From Novosphingobium chloroacetimidivorans (lineage in GTDB: Bacteria > Pseudomonadota > Alphaproteobacteria > Sphingomonadales > Sphingomonadaceae): a DNA stretch of 64,000 bases. A model generated the notes under the pieces. The model ran no database searches, was not told the origin of the DNA, and saw nothing but the letters and a program-made list of their open reading frames with translations. Location: positions 62,001 through 126,000 of the forward strand of contig NZ_JACHLR010000006.1 in NCBI RefSeq assembly GCF_014204535.1, given 5' to 3'. Shown in pieces: positions 61,953 through 64,000 of this stretch (positions within the stretch are counted from its first letter, which is position 1; each line of letters starts with the position of its first letter). The position numbers were made by a program, and so were the translations under genes.

Positions 61953-63137
61953 ATGTTCGACGATTTCTACGGACTTGCCGCCAGGCCGTTCCAGCTCACC
62001 CCCGATCCCGCGTTCTATTTCGAAAGTCTGACGCACCGCAAGGCTCTGTCGTACCTCGGCTATGGCCTCGCGCAGGGCGAGGGCTTCGTGGTCATCACCG
62101 GCGAAGTCGGCGCGGGCAAGTCGACGCTGGTCGCGCACCTGATGGCGACGATCGACCCGGCCATGCTGACCGCCGCGCAAGTGGTGACCAGCGCGCTCGA
62201 CGGCGAGGAGATCGTCCACGTCGTCGCGCATGCCTTCGGAATCGAAGTGGAAGGTCATGACAAGGCCACCGCGCTCGCCATGATCGAGCAGTTCCTGCAC
62301 GAGGAAGCGCGCGCCGGCCGCCGCTGCCTGCTGATCGTCGACGAATCGCAGAACCTGGAGATCGGCGCGCTGGAAGAGCTGCGCATGCTGTCCAACTTCC
62401 AGCTGGGCGCGCACCCGCTGCTGCAGACGCTGCTGCTGGGCCAGCCCGAGTTCCGCGGTCTGCTGCTCGACAGCCCGGAGCTGGAGCAACTGCGCCAGCG
62501 CGTGATCGCGACCCATCACCTCGAAGCGATGCAGCCGGACGAGATCCAGCTCTATATCGAGCACCGCATGAACCGGGCCGGGTGGCAGGGGAACCCCAGC
62601 TTCGACGAGCATGTCTTCGCCGAGATCCACAAGGCGACCGGTGGCATTCCACGCCGGGTGAACCAGGTGGTGAACCGCCTGCTGCTGCTCGGCGCGGTCG
62701 AACAGCGCGAGCGCATCGACAGCGCCATGCTGGCGCAAGTCTTGGGTGAGCTGAACGAGGACGGCACTATCGCGCTGGTGTCGCCGCAGTCCAAGGTGCA
62801 GGCGCAGCAGCCCGTGCCGGCACCCGCCGCGGCGAGTGGTCCCACCGAGCAGGAGCGAGCGGACGCCGTCGCGGCCGCGGCTGCTCTGGAGGTTGCGGTG
62901 GCCGAGCGTGACGCGCAGATCCAGGAGCTGCAGCAGGCCGTGGTCGAACTCGCCAACACCGTCGAGGAGCGCGAGGAGAACCGCCAGGTCGTTCACGCCG
63001 AGCTCGTCGCCGCGATCGACGACCAGATCGCCGCGCTCGACGCCCGCCTGTCCGAGCAGGATCGTACCATCCGGCACGCGCTGACCATGATCATCGAGTG
63101 GATCGAGAGCGGCGACGAAAACCGCGCGGCCGCCTGA
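61953..63137 (+). CDS. XrtA-associated AAA ATPase
   Basis: The 394-residue protein resembles the ExeA/GspA-type ATPases. It has the N-terminal MFDDFYGLAARPFQLTPDP, Walker A GEVGAGKST (50-58), Walker B CLLIVDESQ, sensor regions with LLGQPEFRGLLL, and a C-terminal glutamate-rich coiled coil (about 305-370) in place of a peptidoglycan-binding domain. It is standard in XrtA loci between the barrel and the deacetylase. The ATG follows AGGAGATTTCCG. The exact role is unknown. Confidence 0.92.
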   Translation: MFDDFYGLAARPFQLTPDPAFYFESLTHRKALSYLGYGLAQGEGFVVITGEVGAGKSTLVAHLMATIDPAMLTAAQVVTSALDGEEIVHVVAHAFGIEVEGHDKATALAMIEQFLHEEARAGRRCLLIVDESQNLEIGALEELRMLSNFQLGAHPLLQTLLLGQPEFRGLLLDSPELEQLRQRVIATHHLEAMQPDEIQLYIEHRMNRAGWQGNPSFDEHVFAEIHKATGGIPRRVNQVVNRLLLLGAVEQRERIDSAMLAQVLGELNEDGTIALVSPQSKVQAQQPVPAPAAASGPTEQERADAVAAAAALEVAVAERDAQIQELQQAVVELANTVEEREENRQVVHAELVAAIDDQIAALDARLSEQDRTIRHALTMIIEWIESGDENRAAA

Positions 63138-63160
63138 TCGCGCCTTCAGGAGTTCAAGCC

Positions 63161-64000
63161 ATGCAATCGGCGTCACCGGTCATCAACGGCCTATCGGTCG
63201 ATGTGGAGGACTGGTTCCAGGTCGGTGCGTTCGAAACGGTGATCGAGCGCGAGAGCTGGGATGGGCTCAAGAGCCGCGTCGAGCGCAATTGCGAGTCGGT
63301 TCTGGCGCTGTTCGACGACGCGGGCGTGAAGGGCACCTTCTTCACGCTGGGCTGGGTGGCCGAGCGTCACCCGGCGCTGATCCGCCGCATCGTCGAGCAG
63401 GGCCACGAGATCGCCAGTCACGGCTGGGACCACCAGCGCGTGTTTCGCATGGACCGCGCCACTTTCGCGCAGGACCTGGCGATCAGCCGCCGCGCGATCG
63501 AGGATGCAGCCGGCGTGGCTCTGACGGGCTATCGTGCGCCGAGCTTCTCGATCGATGCGCGTACGCCCTGGGCGCACGAGGAACTGGCGGCGCAAGGCTA
63601 CCTCTATTCCTCCAGCGTCGCACCGATCGCGCACGATCACTACGGCTGGCGCGAGGCGCCGCGCTTCGCCTTCCATCCGCTCGCCCGCCGTGATCTCGTG
63701 GAGATCCCAGTGACTACGGCGATGTTTGCCGGGCGTCGGCTTGCGGCTGGCGGTGGCGGCTTCTTCCGGGTGCTGCCTTACGCCTTTACGCGCTGGGCGA
63801 TCCGCCAGGTCAACGCCGAGGGGCGGCCGGCGGTGTTCTACTTCCACCCCTGGGAGGTCGATCCCGAGCAGCCGCGCGTCGATGGTGCACCGCTGCGCTC
63901 GCGCTTTCGCCACTATACCAATCTCGACGTCATGGCCGCCAAGCTGAAACGGCTGGTTCGCGACTTCGCCTGGGGCCGCATGGACGCGATCGCCGCGCGT
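63161..64000 (+). CDS. XrtA-associated polysaccharide deacetylase (cut by window end)
   Basis: The first 280 codons are present with no stop before the window end. The NodB-type metal-dependent deacetylase domain shows LSVDVEDWFQ (catalytic and metal Asp), SHGWDHQR (metal His pair), GYRAPSFSI and FYFHPWEVDP. This is the layout of the XrtA-system deacetylase family, which should remove acetyl groups from the secreted polysaccharide. The ATG at 63161 has AGGAG upstream. It is the last gene visible of the operon; FemAB-like, glycosyltransferase and exosortase genes usually follow. Confidence 0.9.
   Translation, partial: MQSASPVINGLSVDVEDWFQVGAFETVIERESWDGLKSRVERNCESVLALFDDAGVKGTFFTLGWVAERHPALIRRIVEQGHEIASHGWDHQRVFRMDRATFAQDLAISRRAIEDAAGVALTGYRAPSFSIDARTPWAHEELAAQGYLYSSSVAPIAHDHYGWREAPRFAFHPLARRDLVEIPVTTAMFAGRRLAAGGGGFFRVLPYAFTRWAIRQVNAEGRPAVFYFHPWEVDPEQPRVDGAPLRSRFRHYTNLDVMAAKLKRLVRDFAWGRMDAIAAR

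Noticed and set aside
50226..64000. A complete exosortase/PEP-CTERM system
   Set aside because: No exosortase gene and no PEP-CTERM substrate protein is visible; only associated genes are present, so the system is incomplete within the window.

Overview
The window is high-GC (about two thirds G+C by eye) DNA from an alphaproteobacterium, most likely a sphingomonad (Novosphingobium/Sphingobium/Sphingomonas type). The evidence is the order of the cell-division cluster (ftsW-murG-murC-murB-ddl-ftsQ-ftsA-ftsZ), the exosortase-A (XrtA) polysaccharide genes, and repeat families familiar from sphingomonads. No transposase, phage gene, CRISPR array or rRNA was seen. One tRNA-Ala(CGC) is present.

Region by region. 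(1) 1-9109: the end of ftsW and the tightly overlapping peptidoglycan/division operon murG-C-B, ddl, ftsQ, ftsA, ftsZ. It is interrupted by two large inverted-repeat elements (before ddl and before ftsZ) and closed by a hairpin. (2) 9259-18283: housekeeping genes, namely a TPR/SPOR protein, a YbjN-like protein, proC, a Bax-inhibitor-1 membrane protein, a lipoprotein, tRNA-Ala, obgE, proB and an NAD-dependent epimerase. (3) 18313-29920: an LplT/PlsC/acyl-ligase fusion, a TetR-controlled three-part drug pump (outer-membrane lipoprotein, EmrA, EmrB), a ModA-like binding protein, a MATE pump and an alpha/beta hydrolase. (4) 29958-38895: a P450 with its own [2Fe-2S] ferredoxin and a divergent TetR gene, pfkB, a PAS-GGDEF-EAL protein, and a three-gene type III polyketide synthase operon (PKS, methyltransferase, FAD oxidoreductase). 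(5) 39055-49877: isocitrate lyase with a divergent RamB/ScfR-type regulator, an acyl-CoA synthetase, an IclR regulator, an APH-fold phosphotransferase, NAD(P)HX dehydratase, a histidine phosphatase, thioredoxin reductase and a small outer-membrane barrel. (6) 50226-64000: an XrtA/PEP-CTERM-associated locus in two blocks. The first is a small-molecule block (two hydrolases, an acyl carrier protein and a GNAT protein on the minus strand; an AMP ligase and a PLP decarboxylase on the plus strand). The second is an exopolysaccharide block (Wza-like exporter, chain-length regulator, tyrosine kinase, outer-membrane barrel, ATPase, and a polysaccharide deacetylase cut by the window end). A lower-GC gene of unknown function lies between the blocks. 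The exosortase itself is not in the window.

The most unusual observation is a 75-bp palindromic repeat found twice. Both copies lie inside protein-coding genes (murB and the XrtA tyrosine kinase), codon-aligned and in the same reading frame, and each adds 25 related residues to a poorly conserved part of the protein. This resembles the protein-coding palindromic elements of Rickettsia. Other leads are a Mo-box-like site at modA, good palindromic operator candidates next to the P450/ferredoxin, isocitrate lyase and phosphotransferase genes, and the biochemically obscure ACP/ligase/decarboxylase block of the XrtA locus.
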